From the NCBI GenBank assembly GCA_035764725.1, contig DASTYT010000046.1, forward strand, positions 1 through 64,000: a stretch of DNA of 64,000 nt. The letters are read 5' to 3'. The notes beneath the pieces were generated by a model that searched no databases, was not told where the DNA came from, and saw only the letters and a list, made by a program, of their open reading frames with translations. The translations under genes were made by a program, and so were the position numbers. This DNA comes from Candidatus Methylomirabilota bacterium (GTDB lineage: Bacteria > Methylomirabilota > Methylomirabilia > Rokubacteriales > CSP1-6). Positions 42,981 through 51,391 of this stretch are shown in pieces (the first letter of the stretch is position 1; every line of letters begins with the position of its first letter).

Positions 42981-43400
42981 ATGCATACCACCCCAATTCG
43001 CGGGCTGGCCGGCACGCTGGTCCTCGCTGCCGCGCTGCTGCTGCCCTCGGCCGTGCTGGCCGCCGATGACCAGGCGCTCGACGTGACGCAGGATCGTGTC
43101 TATCGCGAGGGCGTGTATCTGGTCGTGGACGCGCTGGTCCAGAACCACACCGGGGCCTACATCGACGGGGTGGAAGCCACCGTCGTGTTCCTCGACTTCT
43201 TCGACACGCTCCTGCGCGCCGAGCCCACCGTGCTGACCCCGGTGACGCTGGCGCCCGGCCAGTCGGCGTCCTTGCGGGTCGCCGTCCCGTACAACGATAG
43301 TGTGCGCAAGCTCGAGTACCGGTTCACCTGGCGCCAGCAGGGGACGCAGCTCCAGTCGAGCGTGCGGCGGGACATCTGGAAGGGCTCCGCGGTGCGCTGA
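42981..43400 (+). CDS. Small exported FxLYD-like protein
   Basis: A 139-residue protein starting at ATG 42981, behind GGGAGG. A signal peptide spans residues 1-28 (ending VLAADD). The mature part forms a single beta-sandwich: VYLVVDALVQNHTGAYIDGV, then EATVVFLDFFDTLLRAE and TLAPGQSASLRVAVPYNDSV. This is the FxLYD pattern (extracytoplasmic, beta-rich, often lipoprotein-associated). Its role is unknown. It is in line with the binding-protein gene 62 bases upstream. Confidence 0.68.
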   Translation: MHTTPIRGLAGTLVLAAALLLPSAVLAADDQALDVTQDRVYREGVYLVVDALVQNHTGAYIDGVEATVVFLDFFDTLLRAEPTVLTPVTLAPGQSASLRVAVPYNDSVRKLEYRFTWRQQGTQLQSSVRRDIWKGSAVR

Positions 43401-43427
43401 CCAGCGCTGCGCGGTGCGCGGCGCCGG

Positions 43428-44462
43428 CTACTGGCCCGGCAGCTTCGTGCTGAGCTCTTCCACCTTCTCGTCGCGGAAGATCGTCACGCGGAGATCGTCC
43501 CCCGGCTTGAGGGTCTCGAGGGACTTGAGGACCTTGCCAAGATCCTCGTTGCTGGCGGTGGTGATGCCCTGGACGGAGAGGATGATGTCCCCGCCCACCG
43601 GGACCGGCTTGCCGTCGACCAGCGCCATGCGGGCACCCCCGCGGAGCCCCATCTGGTCGCTGATCGTGCCCTTCACGACCTGCTTGATGAGGAAGCCCCC
43701 CGCCTGCGGGAGCTTGAACGCCTCGGCCATCTCGCCGGTGAGCAGGACCGCGTCCAGCCCGTAGAAGCGGCGGTTCTTCTCGAGCAGCAGCGTGCGCACG
43801 GTGTTCGCGGTGACGACGAACCCGAGGCCCTCGCTGCCCCCCGACTTGCTGATGTTGTGGCTGACGATGCCGATCAGGTCGCCGGCGCGGCTGAACATGG
43901 GGCCGCCGGAGTTGCCGGTGTTGATCACCGCGTCGGTCTGGAAGAACTCGGCCAGGGGGAAGTCCTTGGTGACGGTGTTCGGCTCCCAGCGGGCGCTGAT
44001 GACGCCTTGGCTCAGGGAATGGCCCAGTCCATACGGCGCGCCGACGATGAAGACCGGGTCGCCGACCCGGACCGAATCGGAATCGACGAGCTTGGCTACC
44101 GCGGCGTCGCGGGGAACCACCTCTGCCTGGATGATCGAGATGTCCGCCCGAGGCTCGGAGCTGATCACGCGTGCGGGTACGGGGTCCTCGCCGAGGAACT
44201 CGACCATGATCTCGTTCATCGTGTGGACCACGTGTGCGGCGGTGGCGATCTTGCCGTCGGCAGAGATCAGCACGCCGGAGCCGATTTCGCGGAAGCGCGC
44301 GAATCCGTCCTCGGTGAGCTCTTCCCCCTTTGCCCGGATTACGACTACCGAGGGATTCACCCGACGGTACGCCTCGCCGAGCGTCTCGCCGGCCCCCGGC
44401 GTCGGCGCGATCAGGGGCAGGGCCATCAGCAAGGCCAGCCCGAGGCCGCCACGGCGGCGCAT
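43428..44462 (-). CDS. HtrA/DegP-type periplasmic serine protease with PDZ domain
   Basis: A 344-residue protease. A signal peptide (residues 1-26) precedes a trypsin-like domain with the full triad: His77 (ATAAHVV), Asp107 (RADISII) and Ser185 (NTGNSGGPMF). A single PDZ domain (about 240-340) ends in GDDLRVTIFRDEKVEELST. This is a DegS/DegP-like quality-control protease. The start ATG 44462 overlaps the stop of the upstream binding-protein gene (TGATG), so the two are cotranslated, an unusual pair for a housekeeping protease. Confidence 0.88.
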   Translation of the reverse strand: MRRRGGLGLALLMALPLIAPTPGAGETLGEAYRRVNPSVVVIRAKGEELTEDGFARFREIGSGVLISADGKIATAAHVVHTMNEIMVEFLGEDPVPARVISSEPRADISIIQAEVVPRDAAVAKLVDSDSVRVGDPVFIVGAPYGLGHSLSQGVISARWEPNTVTKDFPLAEFFQTDAVINTGNSGGPMFSRAGDLIGIVSHNISKSGGSEGLGFVVTANTVRTLLLEKNRRFYGLDAVLLTGEMAEAFKLPQAGGFLIKQVVKGTISDQMGLRGGARMALVDGKPVPVGGDIILSVQGITTASNEDLGKVLKSLETLKPGDDLRVTIFRDEKVEELSTKLPGQ

Positions 44463-45319
44463 CAGTCCGGCCAAGTGTGGAGGAGGTAGAGCGCCTTCAC
44501 GAGCGGGCTCGCGTCGGCGAAGGGTCCGAGCCAGCGCTCGTAGATCTGAACCAGCCCGGAGCGGTAGAGATGCGAGAGCGTGCGGTTCACATTGGCCTGG
44601 AAGGCGTTGTCACCCCGGCGCAGCATGAGCGCGTACGGCTCGTACGAGAAGAACTCGGAGCTCAGCTTGAGCTTCGCCGGGTCCTTCGCGGCCGACTGGA
44701 GTCCAGCGAGGAGAATGCGGTCCGACGCGTAGGCGTCGATCTTGCCTTCCTCGAGCGCCCGAAGTCCCTCGCCATGAATGGTCACGGTAACGATGGTGGC
44801 CTGGACGCCGGCGGCTGACATCGCCTGCGCGAGGGCCTTCTCGGTGGTCGTGTGCGGGATGAGCCCGACCCGCTTTCCGCCGAGATCCTTCAGCGTGCTG
44901 ATGCCGGACTGGGCGGTGGCGAGCAGGCTACCGCCGTCGACGAAGATCATGTGGCTGAAGGCGACCTGCTCCATCCGGCTGAAGGTGATGGTGGTCGAGC
45001 CGCACTCGAGATCGATCGCGCCCTTGACCAGCTTCGAGATGCGATCGGCGGGTGTCACCGCCAGCCACGCGACCTTGAGCTCGGGCAGCTTCAGGGTCTG
45101 TCGCAGTCCGGCGACCACCTGCAGGCAGAGATCGACCGAGTAGCCGGTCGGCTTGCCGTCGCTGCCAATGAATGAGAAAGGCCGCGCGGTCTCGCGGTGG
45201 CCCAAGGTGATGACCCCCGTCTCCTTGATCTTGTCGAGCGTGGGGCGAATCTCCTGGGCCGCGGCCGGACCGGCGGCGGCGAGCAGCAGGATGAGCGCGA
45301 AGGCGAGCTTGAGTGACAT
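44462..45319 (-). CDS. Solute-binding protein family 3 (SBP_bac_3)
   Basis: A 285-residue periplasmic binding protein with a signal ending AAAQE (residue about 22). The fold opens with IRPTLDKIKETGVITLGHRE and PFSFIGSDGKPTGYSVDLCL, the family 3 ligand region. Then LVKGAIDLECGSTTITFSRM and AYASDRILLAGLQSAAK complete the two lobes. These bind amino acids or related acids. ATG 45319 follows GGGAGCC. No permease or ATPase is nearby; the gene is translationally coupled to the protease. Confidence 0.87.
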   Translation of the reverse strand: MSLKLAFALILLLAAAGPAAAQEIRPTLDKIKETGVITLGHRETARPFSFIGSDGKPTGYSVDLCLQVVAGLRQTLKLPELKVAWLAVTPADRISKLVKGAIDLECGSTTITFSRMEQVAFSHMIFVDGGSLLATAQSGISTLKDLGGKRVGLIPHTTTEKALAQAMSAAGVQATIVTVTIHGEGLRALEEGKIDAYASDRILLAGLQSAAKDPAKLKLSSEFFSYEPYALMLRRGDNAFQANVNRTLSHLYRSGLVQIYERWLGPFADASPLVKALYLLHTWPD

Positions 45320-45401
45320 GACGGTGGCTCCCTGGCCGACCACGGGGTCGAGGAAGAGAGTTCCAGACCTCCGCGACGCGACGCTATGAGACCTTCGTCC
45401 C

Positions 45402-45622
45402 ATGGACCCACGCGCGGCAATCATCCTCGCGATCGGGTACGCGGTCGGGAGGATCCGGCTCGGCGGCGTGACCCTTGGCGCGGTGGTAGGCGTGCTCATC
45501 GCCGGGGTGATCATAGGACAGCTCGGAGTCAAGGTCTCCGCCGATCTCAAGACCGCCTCTTCCTGCTCTTCCTGTCGCGATCGGCTCCCGCAGCGGCCCC
45601 CAGTTCGCTCACCTACCGAGGC
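45402..45622 (+). pseudogene. Remnant of an AspT/YbjL-type aspartate:alanine exchanger
   Basis: The first about 50 codons read MDPRAAIILAIGYAVGRIRL, then GGVTLGAVVGVLIAGVIIGQ and LGVKVSADLKT. That is the start of an AspT/YidE-type transporter (Asp-Al_Ex domain). A frameshift after DLKTA moves on to FLLFL. A second shift recovers IGSRSGPQFAHLPRL, the equivalent of the next helix start (IGYRxGPQF). Nothing more of the about 560-residue protein is left before the SDR gene at 45680. It is a truncated, frameshifted relic. Confidence 0.65.
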
Positions 45623-45679
45623 TGAGCCGGCGCGACGCGATTTGACTTGCCTGCGCCGCCCTTCTGGCAGACTCCTCTC

Positions 45680-46594
45680 ATGCCGTGGTCACCCGATGGG
45701 AATGCCCTGCGCGGCCGTCTGGCTATCGTGGCCGGCGCGACGCGCGGTGCGGGGCGGGGGATCGCCGCCGCCCTGGGCGAGATGGGCGCCACTGTCGTGT
45801 GCACCGGCCGCAGCACGCGGGACGGGGGGCCGACCCGCTCCGACTACCGTGATCGGCCGGAGACCATCGAGGAGACGGCCGAGCTGGTCACCCGCCTCGG
45901 CGGCACGGGGATCGCGATGGCCGTCGACCATCTCGAGCGCGCCCAGGTCAAGTCGCTGGCCGAGCGGATCCGCGCCAAACACGGTCACGTCGACGTGCTC
46001 GTCAACGACATCTGGGGCGCGGAGGTGCTCAAGGGGGGACCCGCGGAGTGGAACACCCCGATCTGGCGCCACGACCTCGAAAAAGGCCTCCGGATCGTCA
46101 GGCTCGGCCTGGAGACGCACCTCGTGACATCCCACTACCTGCTGCCGCTCGTCATCGATCGGCCCGGTGGGCTGCTCATCGAGGTGACGGACGGCACCAC
46201 GGACTACAACGCGGCGCACTACCGCATCTCGGTCTTCTATGATCTGGTGAAGGTCGCGGTGAACCGGCTGGCCTTCTCGCAGGGGCACGAGCTGAAAGCC
46301 CACGGCGCCACTGCCGTGGCGATCACCCCGGGCTGGCTCCGCTCCGAGATGATGCTCGACAACTTCGGTGTGACCGAGGACACGTGGCGCGACGCGCCCG
46401 GACGGTCCGCGCCGCCCGCCTTCGCGCATTCCGAGTCGCCGCGCTTCGTCGGGCGCGCCGTCGCGGCGCTCGCCGCGGATCCCGACCGGGCGCGCTGGAA
46501 TCAGCAGTCGGTCACGTCGGGCCAGCTCGCCGCCGCGTACGGCTTCACCGACGTCGACGGCTCCCAGCCGGACATCTGGCGGGGCATGGACTAG
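45680..46594 (+). CDS. Short-chain dehydrogenase/reductase
   Basis: A 304-residue SDR. The cofactor motif AGATRGAGRGIAAAL is at residues 18-32, the NDIWG variant of the NAG motif follows, and the catalytic Tyr-Lys pair is in FYDLVKVAVNRLAF. The product is longer than the usual 250 residues because of a C-terminal extension (DPDRARWNQQSVTSGQLAAA and GFTDVDGSQPDIWRGM). The form resembles SDR oxidoreductases common in actinomycetes and Rokubacteria. The substrate is unknown. A strong hairpin after it separates the gene from the convergent VOC gene. Confidence 0.88.
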   Translation: MPWSPDGNALRGRLAIVAGATRGAGRGIAAALGEMGATVVCTGRSTRDGGPTRSDYRDRPETIEETAELVTRLGGTGIAMAVDHLERAQVKSLAERIRAKHGHVDVLVNDIWGAEVLKGGPAEWNTPIWRHDLEKGLRIVRLGLETHLVTSHYLLPLVIDRPGGLLIEVTDGTTDYNAAHYRISVFYDLVKVAVNRLAFSQGHELKAHGATAVAITPGWLRSEMMLDNFGVTEDTWRDAPGRSAPPAFAHSESPRFVGRAVAALAADPDRARWNQQSVTSGQLAAAYGFTDVDGSQPDIWRGMD

Positions 46595-46620
46595 CCCTCG
46601 GCCCGCGCGCGGGCCGAGGG
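46595..46620. terminator. Perfect 13-bp palindrome between convergent genes
   Basis: CCCTCGGCCCGCG and CGCGGGCCGAGGG form a perfect inverted repeat with no spacer, starting right after the SDR stop and 15 bases before the VOC stop. It can fold in either strand, so it probably serves as a shared terminator for both genes. There is no U-tract. Confidence 0.7.
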
Positions 46621-46635
46621 CCCGTCACGCGGGCT

Positions 46636-47055
46636 TCACTGGGGTACGTACACCATCCACATCACGCCGAAGCGATCGGTGAGCATCCCGAAGCGCGGCG
46701 AGAAGAAGGTCTTGGTCAGCGGCATCTGCACCTTGCCGTCCTGGCTGAGGGCGCCGAAGAACCGGTCGGCCTCGGTCTCGTCCGCCACGATGAGCGACAG
46801 GGCGAACCCCTCGAAGCTCGGCTTGCCCTGCGCATGCCCGTCCGAGAGCATGAGGTCGCTGCCACCGATCTTGATATGGCCGTGCATGACCTTGTCCGAC
46901 ATGCCCGGGGGCGCCATGCCCGGATCGGGGCTGTCCTTGTAGCGCATGAGCCCCACCACTTCCGCCCCGACGGCGCGGCGGTAGAACTCGACCGCCTCGT
47001 CACAGCGGCCGTCGAAGAAGAGATATGCCTGGATCTGGGTCTTGGCTGTGTTCAC
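46636..47055 (-). CDS. VOC-superfamily protein (PhnB/YjdN-like)
   Basis: A 139-residue glyoxalase-fold protein. The two beta-alpha-beta-beta-beta units are visible: QAYLFFDGRCDEAVEFYRRA and MHGHIKIGGSDLMLSDGHAQ in the first, FALSLIVADETEADRFFGAL and RFGMLTDRFGVMWMVYVP in the second. The pattern fits the YjdN (PhnB) branch, whose ligand is unknown in most members. It has a good ribosome site (GGAGGGCC) ahead of ATG 47055. Confidence 0.87.
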   Translation of the reverse strand: MNTAKTQIQAYLFFDGRCDEAVEFYRRAVGAEVVGLMRYKDSPDPGMAPPGMSDKVMHGHIKIGGSDLMLSDGHAQGKPSFEGFALSLIVADETEADRFFGALSQDGKVQMPLTKTFFSPRFGMLTDRFGVMWMVYVPQ

Positions 47056-47136
47056 AGGCCCTCCTTTGGTGTCCGGTACGCGGAGTCACCGGCTCGCCTA
47101 TACGTCGAACGACCAGAGGGCAGATCGACAGCCCTA

Positions 47137-48123
47137 CTACTGGATGACCTCGTCGGCCCGTCCTACGAGCGAGGACGGCAGCGAGAGCCCGAGGGACTTT
47201 GCCGTCTTGAGGTTGATGATGAACTCGAACTTCGACGGCTGCTCCACGGGGAGATCGCCCGGCTTGGCGCCCCGGAGGATCCGGTCCACGTAGCTGGCGG
47301 CGCTGCGCATCTGGGCGGCGGCGGAAGGGCTGTAGGTCGCGAGGCCGCCGGCGTCGACGTAGCCGCGATGCCCGTACATCGCGGGCACCCGGGCCTTTGC
47401 CGCGAGCTGGACGATCTTGGGGAGATGGACGAGGAACGTGCCATCCCAGGGGACGAGCACCGCCCCCGCGTGATCCCGGCCGATGGTCGCGAACGCGCGC
47501 TCGATGTCCTCCGGACCGTGGGCCTCGAGGCTCTGGAGCTGTGTACCCAGCGAGCGCGCCGCCACCTTCGCCTGCTCCAGCGCGAGCCGATGGCCCGGGT
47601 TGGCGGGATTGAGCAGCACGGTCTGGCGCGTGGCGCTCGGGGCGAGCTGCTTGAGCAGCTCGAGCTGCTTGCCGATGATCGCGGAGGCCAGGAAGGAGGT
47701 GCCGGTGACGTTCCCGCCGGGATGCGCGAGGCTCGCGACGAGCTGGTTCCCCACGGGGTCGCCCACGCTGACCATCACGATCGGGGTGGTCGGGCTCGCC
47801 TGCTGGGCGGCCAGCACGTTCTGCACCGCCGGGGCGACGATGACGTCGACCTTGAGCCGGACCAGCTCCGCCGCCAACGCGGGCAGCCGCTCGTAGTGGC
47901 CTTCCGAGGAGCGGTGCTCGAGCACGATGTTCCGCCCGTCCTCGTAACCGAGATCGCGCAGACCCTGCTCGAACACGCCCCAGAGCCGGGCGCCGCCGGG
48001 ATCGCTGAGCGGGACATTGCCGAGCACGCCGATCCGGTACTTCACGGCCTGCTGCGCGCGAGCGGCGAGAGGTCCCGCGAGCGCGCCACCCACGGCGAGG
48101 GCCAGGAAGCGCCGGCGGCGCAT
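47137..48123 (-). CDS. Orphan ABC transporter substrate-binding protein (PF04392 type)
   Basis: A 328-residue exported binding protein. The signal starts MRRRRFLALAVGGALAGPLA and ends ARAQQA. The fold is the TrpX-like one, with KYRIGVLGNVPLSDPGGARL and TPIVMVSVGDPVGNQLVASL. The C-terminus ([20 protein letters not shown], then VGRADEVIQ) shows the tail that the decayed gene at 851 has lost. ATG 48123 overlaps the D-aminoacylase stop (TGATG). No ABC permease is near. Coupling to the aminoacylase suggests that the ligand is an N-acyl amino acid or its product. Confidence 0.87.
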   Translation of the reverse strand: MRRRRFLALAVGGALAGPLAARAQQAVKYRIGVLGNVPLSDPGGARLWGVFEQGLRDLGYEDGRNIVLEHRSSEGHYERLPALAAELVRLKVDVIVAPAVQNVLAAQQASPTTPIVMVSVGDPVGNQLVASLAHPGGNVTGTSFLASAIIGKQLELLKQLAPSATRQTVLLNPANPGHRLALEQAKVAARSLGTQLQSLEAHGPEDIERAFATIGRDHAGAVLVPWDGTFLVHLPKIVQLAAKARVPAMYGHRGYVDAGGLATYSPSAAAQMRSAASYVDRILRGAKPGDLPVEQPSKFEFIINLKTAKSLGLSLPSSLVGRADEVIQ

Positions 48124-49724
48124 CAGGCGGCGAGCCCCCGCGCGCTGCGGCGCAGAACTCGACCGGGCAGCGCGCCGGTGTGCTCCGCGCCGTCGACGAC
48201 CACGGCGCCGTTCACCACCACCGTGCGGATACCCGCCGCGTAGCGATGAGGATCCGTGTAGGTCCCGCGCTCGCCGACGGTGGCCGGATCGAAGACGGTG
48301 AGGTCGGCGGCGAGGCCCTCGCGCACGAGGCCGCGGTCGACCAGGCCGAGGGCGGCGGCGCTGCCGCCCGTCATCTTCCACACCGCGGCTTCGAGCGAGA
48401 GGGTCTTGAGCTCCCGCACGTAGCGGCCGAGCACGCGCGCGAAGGTGCCGTAGTAGCGGGGGTGCGGCTTGCCGCCGGCGGTGGGACCGTAGGGCGCCAT
48501 CGCGACCCCGTCGGAGCCGATCACGACCCAGGGCGTCCCAAGAATGGTCTGCACGTCGTCCTCGGCCATGGACTCGAAGACCACGCGCGTCGCGCCCCGG
48601 TCGGCGAGGAGCACGTCGCACAAGGTTTCGAGCCCGTCCCGGCCCCGCTCGGTGGCGATCTCGCCGATGGTGCGCCCCGCGTGCTCCGGATGCGCCACCG
48701 TGAGCGCGATGCGGACCGCGTCCCAGGACGGGAGCCGACCGAATGCCCCGCAGCCACGGGCCGCGATCTCGTCGGCCACGCGCGTGCGCACGGCCTTGTC
48801 GCCCAGGCGCGCCACCATGGCCTCCATGCCTCCCTCCTGGATCCAGGGGGGCAGGAGATTGCGCAGCGGATTGGTGGCGGTGGTGTAGGGGTACTGATCG
48901 CAGTCCACTCGGACACCGCGCGCCCGCGCGGCTTCGATGCGCTCCACCAGGCGCGCGGCCGCGCCCCAGTTCTCCGTGCCCGAGACCTTGAGATGGCCAA
49001 TCTGCACGTGCACGCCCGAGCGCTCGCCCACCGCGATGGCCTCGTCCACCGCGTCGAACACGCTGCCGGCCTCGTTCCGGATGTGGGAGGCATAGGCGGC
49101 GTCGTGTCGGCGCAGCACGTCGCCGAGCGCCCGCATCTCCTCCGCCGAGGCGAACGACCCGGGTGGGGTGAACAGGCCCGATGAGAGCCCGATGGCCCCC
49201 GCGTCGAGGCCTTCCTCCAGATAGCGCGTCATGCGCGTCAGCTCGTCGGGGCGCAGCGGCCGTGGCTCCATGCCGGCCACGATCAGGCGCAGCGTGTTAT
49301 GGCCTACCTGGAAGGCGACGTTCACCGACGTGGGCGGAAACTCCTCCACGTAGCGGGCGAAGCTCGTCTCGCGGAAGTCGTACCAGGGGCCGCTCGCGGC
49401 CAGGTAGTCACGGAGCGCGGCCACCCGATCGGCGGGCACCGGCGCGACCGAATACCCGCAGTTGCCGACCACTTCGGTGGTCACGCCCTGGCGGATCTTG
49501 CTCTCTGCCCGCGGGTTCGTGGGGAGGGCATAGTCCGAGTGGGTATGGATGTCGATGAAGCCGGGCGCCACCACGTGGCCGGTGGCGTCGATCACGCGCG
49601 CGGCCTCCCCCAGCTCGCGGCCGACGGCGACGATGCGGCCCTTCGCCACCGCGACGTCGAGCAGGCGGGCGGGGGCGCCGGTGCCGTCCACGACGCTCCC
49701 GCCCCGGACGATCAGATCGTGCAT
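48123..49724 (-). CDS. D-aminoacylase / N-acyl-D-amino-acid deacylase family amidohydrolase
   Basis: A 533-residue amidohydrolase. The metal ligands are visible: His60 and His62 (IDIHTHSDYA), Cys89 (VGNCGYSV), the SHIRNE region and the later GHLKVSG His. A GSDGVA Asp lies near residue 410. The small beta domain is formed by the N-terminal strand (IVRGGSVVDGTGAPARLLDV) and the C-terminal VVVNGAVVVDGAEHTGALPG. The reaction is hydrolysis of N-acyl-D-amino acids to D-amino acid and acid; dihydroorotase-like or N-acyl lactam activity is possible. It is divergent from a Baeyer-Villiger enzyme gene, with a 47-base gap. Confidence 0.87.
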   Translation of the reverse strand: MHDLIVRGGSVVDGTGAPARLLDVAVAKGRIVAVGRELGEAARVIDATGHVVAPGFIDIHTHSDYALPTNPRAESKIRQGVTTEVVGNCGYSVAPVPADRVAALRDYLAASGPWYDFRETSFARYVEEFPPTSVNVAFQVGHNTLRLIVAGMEPRPLRPDELTRMTRYLEEGLDAGAIGLSSGLFTPPGSFASAEEMRALGDVLRRHDAAYASHIRNEAGSVFDAVDEAIAVGERSGVHVQIGHLKVSGTENWGAAARLVERIEAARARGVRVDCDQYPYTTATNPLRNLLPPWIQEGGMEAMVARLGDKAVRTRVADEIAARGCGAFGRLPSWDAVRIALTVAHPEHAGRTIGEIATERGRDGLETLCDVLLADRGATRVVFESMAEDDVQTILGTPWVVIGSDGVAMAPYGPTAGGKPHPRYYGTFARVLGRYVRELKTLSLEAAVWKMTGGSAAALGLVDRGLVREGLAADLTVFDPATVGERGTYTDPHRYAAGIRTVVVNGAVVVDGAEHTGALPGRVLRRSARGLAA

Positions 49725-49771
49725 GGCGGGGCAGTATACCGTGGCGCGGCTGTAGAATAGCGACGACCTCC

Positions 49772-51379
49772 ATGGATTCCAACGCATACGACGCCCTCGT
49801 CATCGGCGCCGGGCTCTCCGGGATGTATCAGCTCCACCGTCTGCGCGACCTGGGCGTGCGCGCCCGCGTGCTCGAGGCGGGGAGCGGGGTCGGCGGCACG
49901 TGGTACTGGAACCGCTATCCCGGCGCGCGCTTCGACTCCGAGAGCTGGACCTACGGCTATTCTTTCTCCGACGAGATCCTGCGCGAGTGGGAATGGTCCG
50001 AGCACTTCGCGCCGCAGCCCGAGACCCTGCGCTACTGCGACTTCGTCGCGGACAAGCTCGACCTGCGCCGGGACATCGAGTTCGGCTGTCGCGTGAAGGC
50101 CGCCGGCTACGACGAGGCGGCGAACGAATGGGAGATCGAGGCCGAGGACGGCCGGCGCTGGCGGACCCGCTTCCTCATCACCGCGGTGGGACCGCTGTCG
50201 GCACCTACCATGCCCACCATCCCCGGCGTCGAGGACTTCCGAGGGGAGGCGTATCACACCGGGCGCTGGCCCCACGAGCCCGTGACCTTCGCGGGCAAGC
50301 GGGTGGGAGTGATCGGCACGGGCGCCACTGCGGTGCAGGCCATCACCGAGATCGCCAAGACCGTGGGCCATCTCACGGTGTTTCAGCGCACGCCGAACTG
50401 GTGCGCGCCGCTCCATAATAGCCGGATCACCCCGGAGGAGCAGGGGCGCATCAAGGCCAGCTACGCAGAGATCTTCGAGACCTGCCGGAACTCCTTCGGC
50501 TGCTTCATCCACCAGGCCGACCCGCGGCACGCGCTGGAGGTGAGCCCGGAGGAGCGCGAGGCCTTCTACGAGAAGCTCTACGCCGCGCCAGGCTTCGGCA
50601 TCTGGATGGGCAACTTCCGCGACGTGCTGATCAACGCGGAGGCCAACGCGACCATCACCGAGTTCGTGCGCCGCAAGATCCGCGCGCGGGTCACGGACCC
50701 GACGCTCGCCGAAAAGCTCATCCCCACCAATCACGGGTTCGGCACGCGGCGGGTTCCCCTCGAGAGCGGCTACTACGAGGTGTACAACCAGCCGAACGTG
50801 CGGCTGGTCGATCTCCGCGAGACGCCCATCGAGCGCATCACCCCCGTCGGGATCAAGACCACGGCGACCGAGCACGCGCTGGACATGATCATCTATGCCA
50901 CCGGCTTCGACGCCATCACCGGCTCGTTCGACCGCATCGACATCCGCGGCCGGGGCGGCCGGCGGCTGCGGGACAAGTGGGCCGGGGGGCCGCGGACCTA
51001 TCTCGGGCTTCAGGTCGAGGGCTTCCCGAACCTCTTCACGCTGGTCGGGCCGCACAACGCCGCGACCTTCTGCAATATCCCGCGCTGCATCGAGCAGAAC
51101 GTGGAGTGGGTGACCGCGCTGTTGCGCCACATGCAGGCGCAGGGCCACACCCGCGTGGAGCCGACGACCGAGGCGGAGGAGGGCTGGACCCAGCACGTGC
51201 TGGACACCGGGCGCCGCATGCTCTTCACCCAGGTCGACTCGTGGATGATGGGCATCAACTCCAATGTCGAGGGCAAGAACACGCGTACCTTCGTGGTCTA
51301 TGCCGGGGGCGCGCCGAAGTACCGGGAGCGGTGCGACGAGGTTGCGGCCGGCGGCTACACGGGGTTCACCTTCGCCTAA
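49772..51379 (+). CDS. Baeyer-Villiger-type flavin monooxygenase (paralogue)
   Basis: A 535-residue enzyme closely similar over its whole length to the one at 24811. It shares GAGLSG (residues 12-17), the fingerprint FRGEAYHTGRWP (156-167), GTGATA (182-187) and the segment GFGTRRVPLESGYYEVYNQP. The C-terminal region QVDSWMMGINSNVEGKNTRT is also conserved. It converts ketones to esters or lactones with FAD and NADPH. The two copies may differ in substrate, since the surrounding genes differ. The start is ATG 49772. The nuclease-helicase gene follows after 12 bases and is perhaps cotranscribed. Confidence 0.92.
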   Translation: MDSNAYDALVIGAGLSGMYQLHRLRDLGVRARVLEAGSGVGGTWYWNRYPGARFDSESWTYGYSFSDEILREWEWSEHFAPQPETLRYCDFVADKLDLRRDIEFGCRVKAAGYDEAANEWEIEAEDGRRWRTRFLITAVGPLSAPTMPTIPGVEDFRGEAYHTGRWPHEPVTFAGKRVGVIGTGATAVQAITEIAKTVGHLTVFQRTPNWCAPLHNSRITPEEQGRIKASYAEIFETCRNSFGCFIHQADPRHALEVSPEEREAFYEKLYAAPGFGIWMGNFRDVLINAEANATITEFVRRKIRARVTDPTLAEKLIPTNHGFGTRRVPLESGYYEVYNQPNVRLVDLRETPIERITPVGIKTTATEHALDMIIYATGFDAITGSFDRIDIRGRGGRRLRDKWAGGPRTYLGLQVEGFPNLFTLVGPHNAATFCNIPRCIEQNVEWVTALLRHMQAQGHTRVEPTTEAEEGWTQHVLDTGRRMLFTQVDSWMMGINSNVEGKNTRTFVVYAGGAPKYRERCDEVAAGGYTGFTFA

Positions 51380-51391
51380 CGTGTTCCGCGC

